From Desulfosoma caldarium (GTDB lineage Bacteria > Desulfobacterota > Syntrophobacteria > Syntrophobacterales > DSM-9756), in assembly GCF_003751385.1 (NCBI RefSeq), contig NZ_RJVA01000010.1:310001-374000 (forward strand): 64,000 nucleotides of DNA, in the 5' to 3' direction. The notes below the pieces were generated by a model. It did no database searches. It saw only the letters and a list, made by a program, of their open reading frames with translations, and was not told where the DNA came from. Position numbers and translations under genes: made by a program. Every line of letters begins with the position of its first letter. The first letter of the stretch is position 1. Positions 56,195 to 64,000 of the stretch are shown here, in pieces.

Positions 56195-57106
56195 TCACTT
56201 ACGGCTGATGCCGCACATCAAGGCGTAAAGTGTTTCCATGTGGGGAACCTGCACGCCATGGCGCCGGGCGATGCGCACCGCGTTGCCCAAAATGGCTTCC
56301 ACTTCCATGGGCCGTCCGGCTTCGTAATCTAAGAGCATACTTGTCTTGTACGGGGTCATGGTGCGCGTGTCGGCGATCATGCGATCCACCACATCGTCGG
56401 GAAGCGCATGCCCCACCGCCGACGCCACGGCACACACCTCTTGCATGACCGCGCGCACGAGATTCTCTGTTTCCTCGTGGCCCAACATCTCTGCGGTGCT
56501 GGCGCCCCCACACAGCACGGACATGGGATTGAAGGGAGCATTCCACACAAGCTTCTGCCACCGTGCCGTGACCACACTGGCCGTCACCTCACAGGGCACA
56601 CCGGCGCGTCGAAAGATTTCGGCCAGTTTTTCGGCGGTGCTGGAGGCTCCTTGGGGGTATCGGCCCAGCACCAAGCGGCCGTAATCCTGATGCAGCACAT
56701 AGCCGGGGGCCGTGCGATGAACGCAAATGAAGGCCAGCCCGCTGAGAATTTCATTCTCGGGAAAGGCTTCGGCCACGGGTCGCTCCACATCCACGCCGTT
56801 TTGAATGAGGAGCACCGAAGTTTTCGGCCCCATCGCCCCTCGAATCAGTTCTTCTGGCCTAATGTGCTCCAGAACCTTAAGACCCACCAGAATCACGTCA
56901 GGATAGCGGCCCAGATCCTCGGCCTCTCGCACCACGCGATCCGGTCGAAAATGAAAATCTCCTGCCGGACTCTGAATACGAATCCCTTCCCGGACCACCA
57001 CGGCATAGTCAGACCGGGCGACCACGGACACGCACGCGCCCCCTTGGGCCAAACGCCCTCCGTAGTAGCCGCCGATGGCGCCCGCCCCCACAACCAAAAC
57101 ATCCAT
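56195..57106 (-). CDS. panE: 2-dehydropantoate 2-reductase (ketopantoate reductase)
   Basis: This NADPH-dependent reductase makes pantoate for coenzyme A. The 303-residue ApbA/PanE protein starts MDVLVVGAGAIGGYYGGRL with the GxGxxG site. LIQNGVDVERPVAEAF is the substrate-proximal loop and QKLVWNAPFNPMSVL holds the catalytic Lys. The ATG at 57106 has AAGGAGG 8 nt upstream, better than the ATG at 57133. Several such paralogues act on other 2-oxo acids, so the pantoate role is likely but unproven. It lies 49 bp from the PaaK-like gene. Confidence 0.9.
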   Translation of the reverse strand: MDVLVVGAGAIGGYYGGRLAQGGACVSVVARSDYAVVVREGIRIQSPAGDFHFRPDRVVREAEDLGRYPDVILVGLKVLEHIRPEELIRGAMGPKTSVLLIQNGVDVERPVAEAFPENEILSGLAFICVHRTAPGYVLHQDYGRLVLGRYPQGASSTAEKLAEIFRRAGVPCEVTASVVTARWQKLVWNAPFNPMSVLCGGASTAEMLGHEETENLVRAVMQEVCAVASAVGHALPDDVVDRMIADTRTMTPYKTSMLLDYEAGRPMEVEAILGNAVRIARRHGVQVPHMETLYALMCGISRK

Positions 57107-57155
57107 TCGCTGCACCTCCTTAAAGATCGTCAAGGCACGCCGGACAATTCGTGAA

Positions 57156-58445
57156 CTATTCTCGATCCGGCACCCTGGCTTGCGCTTTGACGCTTGGGCC
57201 TTCCAAGAGGCGTACTTCTACGGGAACACCGAATTCCTGCCGCAGTTCAAAGGCGGTTTTTCGCACCAGGTGTTCCAATTCTTTGATCTCGTCGCTGAAA
57301 AGCGCCTCTTCCATGCCCAGGCGCACTTCCAAGGCTTTGATGCCGCCTTGCTGCACAAGATGCACGGAAAGCCGCTGCGGCGCAAAGCCCACGGTCTGGG
57401 CGACGCGAACCGCCACCTGGTCCCTTTGTATCTTGACCCCTTGGATGACCATAAGGTCATCCACGCGCTCCGGAAGCCATTCCAGTCGAAGAAGGGTTCG
57501 CCCGCACGGACATGGTCCATTCAACACGCGCACGAGGTCGCCGGTGCGAAAACGAATCAAAGGAAACGCCTGAATGGTCAGACTGGTCAGCACCAGTTCC
57601 CCGCTCTCCCCTTCTGCCACCGGTTCCTGGGTTTTGGGGTTGAGCACTTCCACCGCGAAATGGTCCTCGGCCACATGCAGTCCCTCATGGGCGTCGCACT
57701 CATAGGCCACTGCCGGGCCGGGCACTTCGCTCAGTCCGTAATGTTGCCAGGTGGTCACATGGAGATGGTCTTCGATGGCCCGGCGCACCGGGCGTTCGGC
57801 CGGTTCGCCCACCAGGATCAAGGTCTTGAGGGACAGTTCGTTGGGATTGATGTCGGCGGCAAACAAGAGTTCCTGCATCTGCAGGGCCGAGCTGGGCGTT
57901 GTGACCAGCACCGACGTCTTGTAATCTCGAAGCACCAAAATCTGTTTGCTGATGTGCAAAGCATTCAAGGGAATGACCCCCGCCTGCAGCGCCTCGGCCC
58001 CGTCCTTGTAATCTCGGCCCCAGTTGGCCAAACCGGGATGCAAAACAATCTGCACAATATCGTCGGCACTCACCCCCGCGGCTCGCAGCGCTCGGGCCAC
58101 CAATTCCTTCCACACTCTAAGGTCCCTGGCGGTGTAGCCGCTCACCGTCAATCCACCCGCGGCTCCCGGGGCCGTATGAATGCGCACGATGTCCCGCAAG
58201 GGCACGGCAAATAACCCGTAGGGATAGTGCTCGATGAAATGACGCCGTTCGGTAAAAGGAAGGCGCCTGAGGTCTTCAAGGCTCCCGATGTCCTGAGGGG
58301 ACAAGCCCAAGGCTTGAAAACGGTTGCGATAAAACGGCACGCTTCGATACGCTCGATTGCAGGAAACCTGAAGCTGCTCCAACTGCTGTTGCCGTCGGTC
58401 TTCAGGTGACCACCCTTCTCCGTTGCCGTTCTTTACATCGACCAT
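57156..58445 (-). CDS. Phenylacetate-CoA ligase-like protein with degenerate P-loop
   Basis: This is a 429-residue member of the PaaK family (adenylate-forming). It retains SGYTARDLRVWKELVARAL, TPSSALQMQELLF, WQHYGLSEVPGPAVAYEC, GLHVAEDHFAVEVLNP, and CPCGRTLLRL. Two key elements differ from canonical PaaK: the P-loop (SSGTTGKPT) is here TAPGAAGGLT, and the hinge [11 protein letters not shown] is VDDLMVIQGVK. It may have lost or changed ligase activity. The ATG overlaps the livF stop by one base (TGATG), so the gene belongs to the liv operon. Confidence 0.85.
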   Translation of the reverse strand: MVDVKNGNGEGWSPEDRRQQQLEQLQVSCNRAYRSVPFYRNRFQALGLSPQDIGSLEDLRRLPFTERRHFIEHYPYGLFAVPLRDIVRIHTAPGAAGGLTVSGYTARDLRVWKELVARALRAAGVSADDIVQIVLHPGLANWGRDYKDGAEALQAGVIPLNALHISKQILVLRDYKTSVLVTTPSSALQMQELLFAADINPNELSLKTLILVGEPAERPVRRAIEDHLHVTTWQHYGLSEVPGPAVAYECDAHEGLHVAEDHFAVEVLNPKTQEPVAEGESGELVLTSLTIQAFPLIRFRTGDLVRVLNGPCPCGRTLLRLEWLPERVDDLMVIQGVKIQRDQVAVRVAQTVGFAPQRLSVHLVQQGGIKALEVRLGMEEALFSDEIKELEHLVRKTAFELRQEFGVPVEVRLLEGPSVKAQARVPDRE

Positions 58446-59188
58446 CAGGCCCTCCCCTCCGCAAATTCCCGATAATCCTTGCCCAGGTACGCCCTTTTGA
58501 CTTCTTGATCGTCCAACAGGTCTTGAGCCCGCCCTTGCAGAACCATGCGGCCGGTCTCCAAAACATAGCCTCGAGAAGCTATGGTCAAAGCCGCTCGAGC
58601 ATTTTGTTCCACAAGAAGAAAGGTGATCCCTTCGGCATTGAGCTGCACGATGATGTCAAAAATCTTTTCCACCAACAGGGGGGCAAGGCCCGTGGAAGGC
58701 TCGTCGAGCAGCAGCATTTTGGGGCGGCTCATGAGGGCTCGAGCCATGGCCAGCATCTGCTGTTCTCCTCCGGAAAGGGAACCTGCCGGTTGTTCTTTCC
58801 GCTCAGCCAGTATGGGAAAGAGCTCATAGACGCGTTCCAGATCCTGACGGACCCCTTCCTTGTCCCCCCGGCGCAGACGAAGGTAAGCTCCAAGCACCAG
58901 ATTGTCCCTGACGCTCATGGGCGGAAACAGCCACCGCCCTTCGGGCACCAGCCCGATACCCGCCGCAACGATCTCGGGCGGTTTTTTGCCGGCGATAGGA
59001 CGATCCTCCATGAGGATTTCCCCATGCCAGGGAACAATCAGACCGGCCACGGCCTTCAGCAATGTGCTTTTCCCCGCCCCGTTGGCGCCCACCAGGGCCA
59101 CAATTTCCCCACGCCTGACGGAAAGGCTCGCGCCGTGCAAGGCTTCAATGCGGCCGTAGCCGGCTCGAAGGTTGCGAACCACCAACAT
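58445..59188 (-). CDS. livF: Branched-chain amino acid ABC transporter ATP-binding protein LivF
   Basis: This 247-residue ABC ATPase has Walker A GANGAGKSTLLK, Q-loop region around MSVRDNLVLGAY, signature LSGGEQQMLAMARAL, Walker B LLLDEPSTGLAPLLV and the H-loop in LLVEQNARAAL. The short form and the order with LivG, LivM and LivH identify it as LivF. It supplies energy for uptake of branched-chain or related amino acids and carboxylates. Confidence 0.95.
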   Translation of the reverse strand: MLVVRNLRAGYGRIEALHGASLSVRRGEIVALVGANGAGKSTLLKAVAGLIVPWHGEILMEDRPIAGKKPPEIVAAGIGLVPEGRWLFPPMSVRDNLVLGAYLRLRRGDKEGVRQDLERVYELFPILAERKEQPAGSLSGGEQQMLAMARALMSRPKMLLLDEPSTGLAPLLVEKIFDIIVQLNAEGITFLLVEQNARAALTIASRGYVLETGRMVLQGRAQDLLDDQEVKRAYLGKDYREFAEGRA

Positions 59189-59212
59189 AGAATCCAGCTG
59201 CCTTTCCGCTCT

Positions 59213-59986
59213 TTAGCGTTTCTTTCCCAAATAGGCTTCCATCACCGCCTCACTGGCCTGAATTTCTCGAGGAGTGCCTTCCGCCAGCTTGCGCCCCCGA
59301 TCCAGAACCACGATGCGATCGCAGATATCCATGGTGAGGTTCATGTCGTGTTCAACCAAAAGCACGGTCACGCCCAAAGAGCGGATCTTTTGCACGAGCT
59401 GGGACAATCTTTCCGTTTCCACGGCATTAAGTCCGGCCGCGGGCTCATCCAACAACAGCAGCTTCGGACCACTGGCCAAAGCGCGCGCGATTTCGACGAG
59501 GCGCTGCCATCCAAAGGGTAAATCCACGGCCATGCGCTGGGCGGCATTCGCCAGCCCGACCATGTCCAAGAGTTCCATGGCCCGTTGTCGCGCCCACCGC
59601 TCTTCGCGACCCACCCACGGCCAGCGCACCATGGCATCCAGCAAGCCGCAACGGGTTCGACTGTGGAAGCCTACGAGGACATTTTCCAGCACGGTCATAG
59701 TGCTGAAAAGTTCCACGTTCTGAAAGGTTCGTCCGATGCCGCGCCGCACCAATTCGTGCATGGGCCGACCGTGAATGGCCACGCCGTCCAGGAACACGGA
59801 TCCTCTGTCGGGAGTGAAGGCGCCGGAGATGATATTGAAGAGGGTGGTCTTTCCGGCCCCGTTGGGTCCGATGAGGGCATGAATGTGGCGGGGCGCCACC
59901 GAAAAGGAAACCTCATACAAGGCCTGAACGCCTCCAAAAGCCTTGCAAACTCCGTCAATTTTCAAAAAAGCCTCCCCTACGCTCAC
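59213..59986 (-). CDS. livG: Branched-chain amino acid ABC transporter ATP-binding protein LivG
   Basis: This is the second ATPase of the liv system, about 257 residues. Walker A is GPNGAGKTTLFN, the signature is LPFGWQRLVEIARAL (a variant of LSYGQQ), Walker B is LLLLDEPAAGLNAVE, and the H-loop follows in LLVEHDMNLTM. The GTG at 59986 has GGAG 6 nt upstream. A TTG at about 59965 (start of LKIDGVCKAFGG) with GGGGAGG is an equally good alternative start. Confidence 0.94.
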   Translation of the reverse strand: MSVGEAFLKIDGVCKAFGGVQALYEVSFSVAPRHIHALIGPNGAGKTTLFNIISGAFTPDRGSVFLDGVAIHGRPMHELVRRGIGRTFQNVELFSTMTVLENVLVGFHSRTRCGLLDAMVRWPWVGREERWARQRAMELLDMVGLANAAQRMAVDLPFGWQRLVEIARALASGPKLLLLDEPAAGLNAVETERLSQLVQKIRSLGVTVLLVEHDMNLTMDICDRIVVLDRGRKLAEGTPREIQASEAVMEAYLGKKR

Positions 59987-60018
59987 TACCGTCTCCCACC
60001 CCCGCAACAACGCTTTCC

Positions 60019-60975
60019 CTATAATTGATGCGCGCGGGACCGAGCGCGCTGCACGGCATCTAGGACGCCTCGCGTGAGTCCCTGGGGAAGAAAAATCATG
60101 ACCACCATGAGAATCAGACCGTAGACCATCATTTCATAATCGCAAAACACGTGAAGCCACTCCGGAAGCAGGGTGATGACCGAAGCGCCGAGCAAGGAAC
60201 CCCAAATACTGGCCATGCCGCCGATGACCACCATGGTGACCATGCGTATGGACATGAGAAAATCAAAGGAACTGGGGCTGATGAACCCCAAAAGATGCGC
60301 ATAAAGGTATCCGGCCAAGGCGGCCATCAGGGCGCTGAAGGAAAACATCACGGCTTTGAAGTGCGCCGTATGGATGCCACTGGCGGCCGCTCCGCCCTCA
60401 CTGTCCCCAAGCGCTCGAAGCGCCCAGCCCACGCGTGAATCCACCACTCGAGCGCACAAGACCAAGAACAAAACCACCGTGGCCCACACAGTGTAAAACC
60501 CGCTTCGGCCGAGTTCCACTGTGATGAACCCTAAGGCCAATGGAGGAATGCCCACCAATCCTGAGGCCCCTCCGGTGTAAGTGTCCCATTCTCGAAAGAT
60601 CACATGGGCAATGATGCCCAAGCCCAAGGTTCCCATGGCCAGGTAATAGCCGGAAAGGCGAAGCACAGGCCGCCCGATGAGATAGCCCACGAGGCACGCC
60701 GCCCCCAGGACCACGGGCAGCGCAGCCAATGGGGACCACTGAAAGTGGGTGGTGAGAATGCCCGTGCCGTAGGCTCCCAAGCCAAAAAAAGCAGCATGCC
60801 CCAAAGAAATCTGCCCCGCATAGCCCATGAGCATGTTCAAGCCCAGCGCCAACAGGGTGTGAATGCCGATGACAATGAGAAGTTGCAGGGTGTAGGGGTT
60901 GTGAACCCAAAAACCGACGGCCACAACCCCCACGGCCAACGCGGCGGTCGACCACAGCCTTTTTTCGAAACCCAC
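60019..60975 (-). CDS. livM: Branched-chain amino acid ABC transporter permease LivM
   Basis: This is a 318-residue inner-membrane permease with about eight to nine helices. The family motif NMLMGYAGQISLGHAAFFGLGAY is present, as is MVVIGGMASIWGSLLGA near the C-terminus (the EAA-like loop). The start is GTG at 60975. It pairs with LivH to form the channel. Confidence 0.93.
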   Translation of the reverse strand: MGFEKRLWSTAALAVGVVAVGFWVHNPYTLQLLIVIGIHTLLALGLNMLMGYAGQISLGHAAFFGLGAYGTGILTTHFQWSPLAALPVVLGAACLVGYLIGRPVLRLSGYYLAMGTLGLGIIAHVIFREWDTYTGGASGLVGIPPLALGFITVELGRSGFYTVWATVVLFLVLCARVVDSRVGWALRALGDSEGGAAASGIHTAHFKAVMFSFSALMAALAGYLYAHLLGFISPSSFDFLMSIRMVTMVVIGGMASIWGSLLGASVITLLPEWLHVFCDYEMMVYGLILMVVMIFLPQGLTRGVLDAVQRARSRAHQL

Positions 60976-61000
60976 CGACGCTCCTTTGCTTCACCAAACC

Positions 61001-61879
61001 CTAGAACCGTTTCACCGCCGAAGCGCCCAACAGCCCGGACGGACGCACCATCAAAATGATCAAAAGAACCAGGAACGCAATGGCATCCTTGATGCCCGAA
61101 GAGAAATAGCCCACACCCAAGGATTCCAACACACCCAGCACAACACCTCCAAGGGCCGCCCCCCAATGGCTTCCCAGCCCTCCCAGCATGGCGGCACAAA
61201 AACCTTTGAGACCCAGCATGGTGCCCATATCGTAACTGCACATGGTGATGGGCGCGATGATCACGCCACCTACAGCCCCCAAGGCGGCACTTAGACCAAA
61301 GGCCAACAGCACCATGCGTTCGCTGGGAATGCCTAAAATCCACGCGGCGTGTCGATGAATGGCACAGGCTTCCATGGCCTTACCGCTCAAAGTGCGCTTG
61401 GCGAAAAGATGCAAGCCCGTCATCAGGGCCACCACGATGCCCAAAATCCACAGGCTTTGCGGCATGAGCGCCGCCCCCAGCACTCGCACGGGTTTCACCG
61501 AAGCCGTCAGGGCCGGCACGCTGTAGGGATCCTTGCCCCACAATCGCATGGCCACCCCCCGAAGAAAAATGCTCGCGCCCACGGTGATGATGATGAGGGT
61601 GATCGGTTCCGGTTTCTTGACCGGCCGCAGCGCAATCCGTTCCAGACAAAGGCCCAGCACGGCTACCAGAACCACGGCTATGGCAAAGGCAGCCACCAGG
61701 GGCCATCCCAGCGCCACGCTCAGAGTATAAAAACCCAGGCCACCCAACATCACCCATTCGCCTTGAGCAAAGTTGATGAGGTCCGTGGCGTTGTAGAGCA
61801 CATTGAAGCCCAGGGCGATGAGCCCGTAGATGGCCCCCGTGGTCACGCCGGTAAGAAAAAACTGCAGGAACTCACTCAT
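61001..61879 (-). CDS. livH: Branched-chain amino acid ABC transporter permease LivH
   Basis: This is a 292-residue permease with about eight helices. Motifs are GVTTGAIYGLIALGFNVLYNATDLINFAQGE at the N-terminus and AAMLGGLGSHWGAALGGVVLG with the conserved GG loop. It lies between livK and livM, the standard order. Confidence 0.94.
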   Translation of the reverse strand: MSEFLQFFLTGVTTGAIYGLIALGFNVLYNATDLINFAQGEWVMLGGLGFYTLSVALGWPLVAAFAIAVVLVAVLGLCLERIALRPVKKPEPITLIIITVGASIFLRGVAMRLWGKDPYSVPALTASVKPVRVLGAALMPQSLWILGIVVALMTGLHLFAKRTLSGKAMEACAIHRHAAWILGIPSERMVLLAFGLSAALGAVGGVIIAPITMCSYDMGTMLGLKGFCAAMLGGLGSHWGAALGGVVLGVLESLGVGYFSSGIKDAIAFLVLLIILMVRPSGLLGASAVKRF

Positions 61880-61899
61880 GGTATTGGATGCGCCCTATT

Positions 61900-63060
61900 T
61901 CAATCCAAAAGCTTCCAGGTACCGTTGCGAATTTCCACCATGACGAACGCGTCAGGCCCCAAGCCGTTATGGTCTTGAGCTGTCATGGTGAACACCCCGG
62001 TGATGCCCACATGGCCGGAAATCTTCTCCAGATTGTCACGAATCTTGGCCTTGTCGCCACCGGTGCCCTTGAGGGCCTTGGCCAGCATGTGCATGGCATC
62101 GTAGGCGTAGCCTCCGAAACCGGACACGCCCCCGCCGTAGCGCTTGGTGTACTCGGCGATGTAGCGGGTCAAAACGGCCTTTTGAGGATCAGAGGCCGGC
62201 AAGAGATCGGCCACGAGAATCTTCCCCGTAGGCAGACGAATGCCTTCGGCCGCTTCGCCGGCTAGTTCGATAAACTTGGGCGACGCCACGCCATGGCTTT
62301 GATACAGAGCGAAAGTGAGCCCCAGCTGGCGCATGTTCTTGGCCACCACCGCAGGCCCCGGATTGGTGCCCCAGCACACCACAGCGTCCGGATTTTGCCC
62401 TTTGATCTTCGTTAGCTGGGCCGTCATGTCCGTATCGTTGGCTCCATAGGCCTCTTCCTTGACGATTTTGATGCCGTATTCAGGAGCCTGCTTGACCAGC
62501 TGATCGCGACCGCTCACACCAAAGGCGTTGGTCACCGACAAAATGCCGATCTTTTTGATTCCGTGTTTGTGCATGTGCTTGTAGATGGTCGCCACGGCCA
62601 GGACATCGCTTTGGGCCGTCTTGAAAACGTAAGGCTTGACGGGTTCCACAATCTGAATACCGGCGGCGCAACTGATGAGCGGTACCTGAACCCGTTCCAC
62701 AATGGGCATCACGGCCAAGGTGGTGGGCGTTAGGCTGGGGCCGATGATGGCCAACACATTGTCTTTACTGATGAGCTTGTTGACGGCCAGGACCGCTTTG
62801 GTGGGATCTCCCTCCGTGTCATAGATCACCGCTTCCACCGGTCGCCCGTCAATGCCTCCCTGCGCGTTGATCTCCTCAACGGCCATCTCCAGGCTTTTCT
62901 TCTCGGGGTCGCCGAGAAACGAGGAAGAGCCCGTGATGGAAAAAACACCTCCGATCTTGTACGGCTCGGCACCCCAAAGGCCCTTGGGCCCCACCATACA
63001 TCCCAGCATCACCGCTGCCGCCGCCATCCAAGAAACCCACGGTCTTGCTCTGCATTCCAT
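61900..63060 (-). CDS. livK: Branched-chain amino acid ABC transporter substrate-binding protein
   Basis: This is a 386-residue type I periplasmic binding protein. A signal peptide with a basic start and hydrophobic core (WMAAAAVMLGCMVGP, ending near GLWGA) precedes the first lobe, YKIGGVFSITGSSSFLGDPE, with EINAQGGIDGRPVE, AIIGPSLTPTTLAV and SHGVASPKFIEL. The ligand is not predictable: homologues bind leucine, aromatic compounds or short carboxylates, and the neighbouring PaaK genes suggest an aryl acid or its precursor. Confidence 0.93.
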   Translation of the reverse strand: MECRARPWVSWMAAAAVMLGCMVGPKGLWGAEPYKIGGVFSITGSSSFLGDPEKKSLEMAVEEINAQGGIDGRPVEAVIYDTEGDPTKAVLAVNKLISKDNVLAIIGPSLTPTTLAVMPIVERVQVPLISCAAGIQIVEPVKPYVFKTAQSDVLAVATIYKHMHKHGIKKIGILSVTNAFGVSGRDQLVKQAPEYGIKIVKEEAYGANDTDMTAQLTKIKGQNPDAVVCWGTNPGPAVVAKNMRQLGLTFALYQSHGVASPKFIELAGEAAEGIRLPTGKILVADLLPASDPQKAVLTRYIAEYTKRYGGGVSGFGGYAYDAMHMLAKALKGTGGDKAKIRDNLEKISGHVGITGVFTMTAQDHNGLGPDAFVMVEIRNGTWKLLD

Positions 63061-63159
63061 CGCTCTTCCTCCCCTTTTTCTAACCCTGTCTTCATGAACG
63101 GCGGCTCGCCCTTCCCCGCGACTTCATCGCACGAAGGCTTTGAGCCGCCACGCCACCCG

Positions 63160-63591
63160 CTACATGGTGTACAGCTTGCTGCCGTTGATGACGGTGACGC
63201 CGTTTTCCATGAGCACGCGCACCGCTTCGTCCAGATTGTCAAAGCGGAAAATGATCACCGCATTGTTTCCACTCTGCTGCACAAAGGCGTACATGTATTC
63301 CACGTTGATGCCCGCCTTGCGCAGAATGTCCAAAATCTTGTACAAGCCTCCGGGACGGTCTTCCACTTCCACCGCCACCACATCGGTCTTGCCCACGGTA
63401 AAACCGTTGGCTTTCAGAGCCTCTTTGGCCTTTTCGTTGTCATTGACGATGAGGCGCAGGATGCCGAAATCGGACGTGTCCGCCAACGACAGCGCTCGAA
63501 TGTTCACGCCCGCTTCGGACAAAATGCGCGTCACTTCCGCCAGGCGCCCCGCCTTGTTTTCCAAGAAGACGGAAATCTGCTCCACTCGCAT
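63160..63591 (-). CDS. Tandem ACT-domain protein
   Basis: The 143 residues contain two ACT-like repeats: [22 protein letters not shown] (1-70) and [20 protein letters not shown] (75-140). ACT domains bind amino acids and act as allosteric modules. Stand-alone ACT proteins of this type are frequent next to paaK and ior (indolepyruvate oxidoreductase) genes. The ATG at 63591 has GGAGG 6 nt upstream. It lies between a canonical PaaK and livK, so it could modulate the ligase or the uptake genes. Confidence 0.88.
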   Translation of the reverse strand: MRVEQISVFLENKAGRLAEVTRILSEAGVNIRALSLADTSDFGILRLIVNDNEKAKEALKANGFTVGKTDVVAVEVEDRPGGLYKILDILRKAGINVEYMYAFVQQSGNNAVIIFRFDNLDEAVRVLMENGVTVINGSKLYTM

Positions 63592-63617
63592 GCTCGGCCT
63601 CCTTTCTCTAGGGCCCA

Positions 63618-64000
63618 TTAAAGTTTCCTGTTATCTATCACGCGAACGGCCTTCCCTTCGCTTCGAGCGATGGTCTTGGGTTCCACCAGTTTCACCTTGG
63701 CCGAAACCCCAAGATATTCCTTGATGTTCTTGGTGATCATCTTTTCCAGATCCTGAAGACTTTTCACCTTGTCGGAAAAAGCGGATTCTCCCACTTCAAC
63801 CAGAACCGTCAGCTTGTCCAGATTGTCTTCTCGGTCCACGATGAGCTGATAGTGGGGTTCGACGCCCTGAATTTCCATGAGGACACTTTCGATCTGAGAC
63901 GGAAACACGTTTACGCCCCGAATGATGAGCATGTCGTCGCTTCGGCCGCTGACGCGGTTCATGCGGACGAAGGTTCGGCCGCACACGCACGGTTCAGGGT
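63618..64000 (-). CDS. paaK: Phenylacetate-CoA ligase, C-terminal part
   Basis: The frame is open to the right edge (127 full codons); the start lies outside. It reads [18 protein letters not shown], then [20 protein letters not shown], the canonical PaaK zinc site and hinge, and ends [20 protein letters not shown]. Unlike the paralogue at 57156, the A8/A10 region is intact. It activates phenylacetate or other aryl acetates with CoA and ATP. The ACT gene follows 26 bp on. Confidence 0.93.
   Translation of the reverse strand, partial: PEPCVCGRTFVRMNRVSGRSDDMLIIRGVNVFPSQIESVLMEIQGVEPHYQLIVDREDNLDKLTVLVEVGESAFSDKVKSLQDLEKMITKNIKEYLGVSAKVKLVEPKTIARSEGKAVRVIDNRKL

Overview
The window reads as a continuous chromosomal segment of an anaerobic, Gram-negative bacterium, most likely a Desulfobacterota (deltaproteobacterial) sulfate reducer or syntroph of the Syntrophobacter/Desulfosoma/Desulfacinum type. 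This is inferred from gene content, since no 16S rRNA gene is present. Supporting signs are LPS genes (lpxC, gmhB, a heptose-7-phosphate kinase), a B12-dependent class II ribonucleotide reductase, a tRNA for selenocysteine, archaeal-type FBP aldolase/phosphatase, RecBCD, an NtrYX pair next to a DUF4390 gene, and a DsrE-type sulfur protein.

Layout. 1-7.4 kb (minus strand): the tRNA-tuf-rpmG-secE-nusG-rplKAJL-rpoB transcription/translation block, with rpoB running off the left edge. The tRNA-Gly usual in this operon is missing. 7.7-14.1 kb (plus): an EamA transporter, then yggT-divIVA-trm112-heptose kinase-DUF4416-yicC-remA-gmk-rlmB, tightly packed. 14.2-16.8 kb (minus): yggS, maf, tatD. 17.1-20.1 kb (plus): nrdJ with a good sigma-70 promoter, and nfi. 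20.1-28.3 kb: a mixed block of accessory genes (a doubly frameshifted Uma2 gene, a DEDDh exonuclease, an alpha/beta hydrolase, a lysine-methyltransferase-like protein, a macro-domain protein, a beta-CASP hydrolase, a lone CheR and two unrecognised genes). 28.6-29.5 kb: an ArsR-type regulator with a palindromic operator and a DsrE-family protein. 29.8-38.8 kb: recC-recB-recD. 39.2-42 kb: FBP aldolase/phosphatase, a shared terminator, tRNA-Pro, ntrX. 42-47 kb (minus): ntrY, DUF4390, lpxC and a cysteine-rich protein. 47.3-51.8 kb: a large hybrid histidine kinase overlapping rnc. 51.9-56.2 kb (plus): gmhB, pckA, DUF1614, a DUF362 ferredoxin-like protein and selC. 56.2-64 kb (minus): panE, a divergent PaaK-like gene, livF-G-M-H-K, an ACT-domain protein and a canonical PaaK cut by the right edge.

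How the genes work together. FBP aldolase/phosphatase and PEP carboxykinase together supply two irreversible gluconeogenic steps, as expected in an organism growing on C1-C3 acids or CO2. The liv-ACT-paaK cluster looks like uptake and CoA activation of branched or aromatic amino-acid-derived acids. ArsR-DsrE looks like a small thiol- or sulfur-responsive unit. The best candidates for undescribed biology are this ArsR-DsrE unit, the replaced tRNA-Gly slot in the tuf operon, the P-loop-degenerate PaaK paralogue, and a 19-bp repeat shared between recC and the spacer that splits ntrY from ntrX. No CRISPR array, phage or complete insertion sequence was seen.
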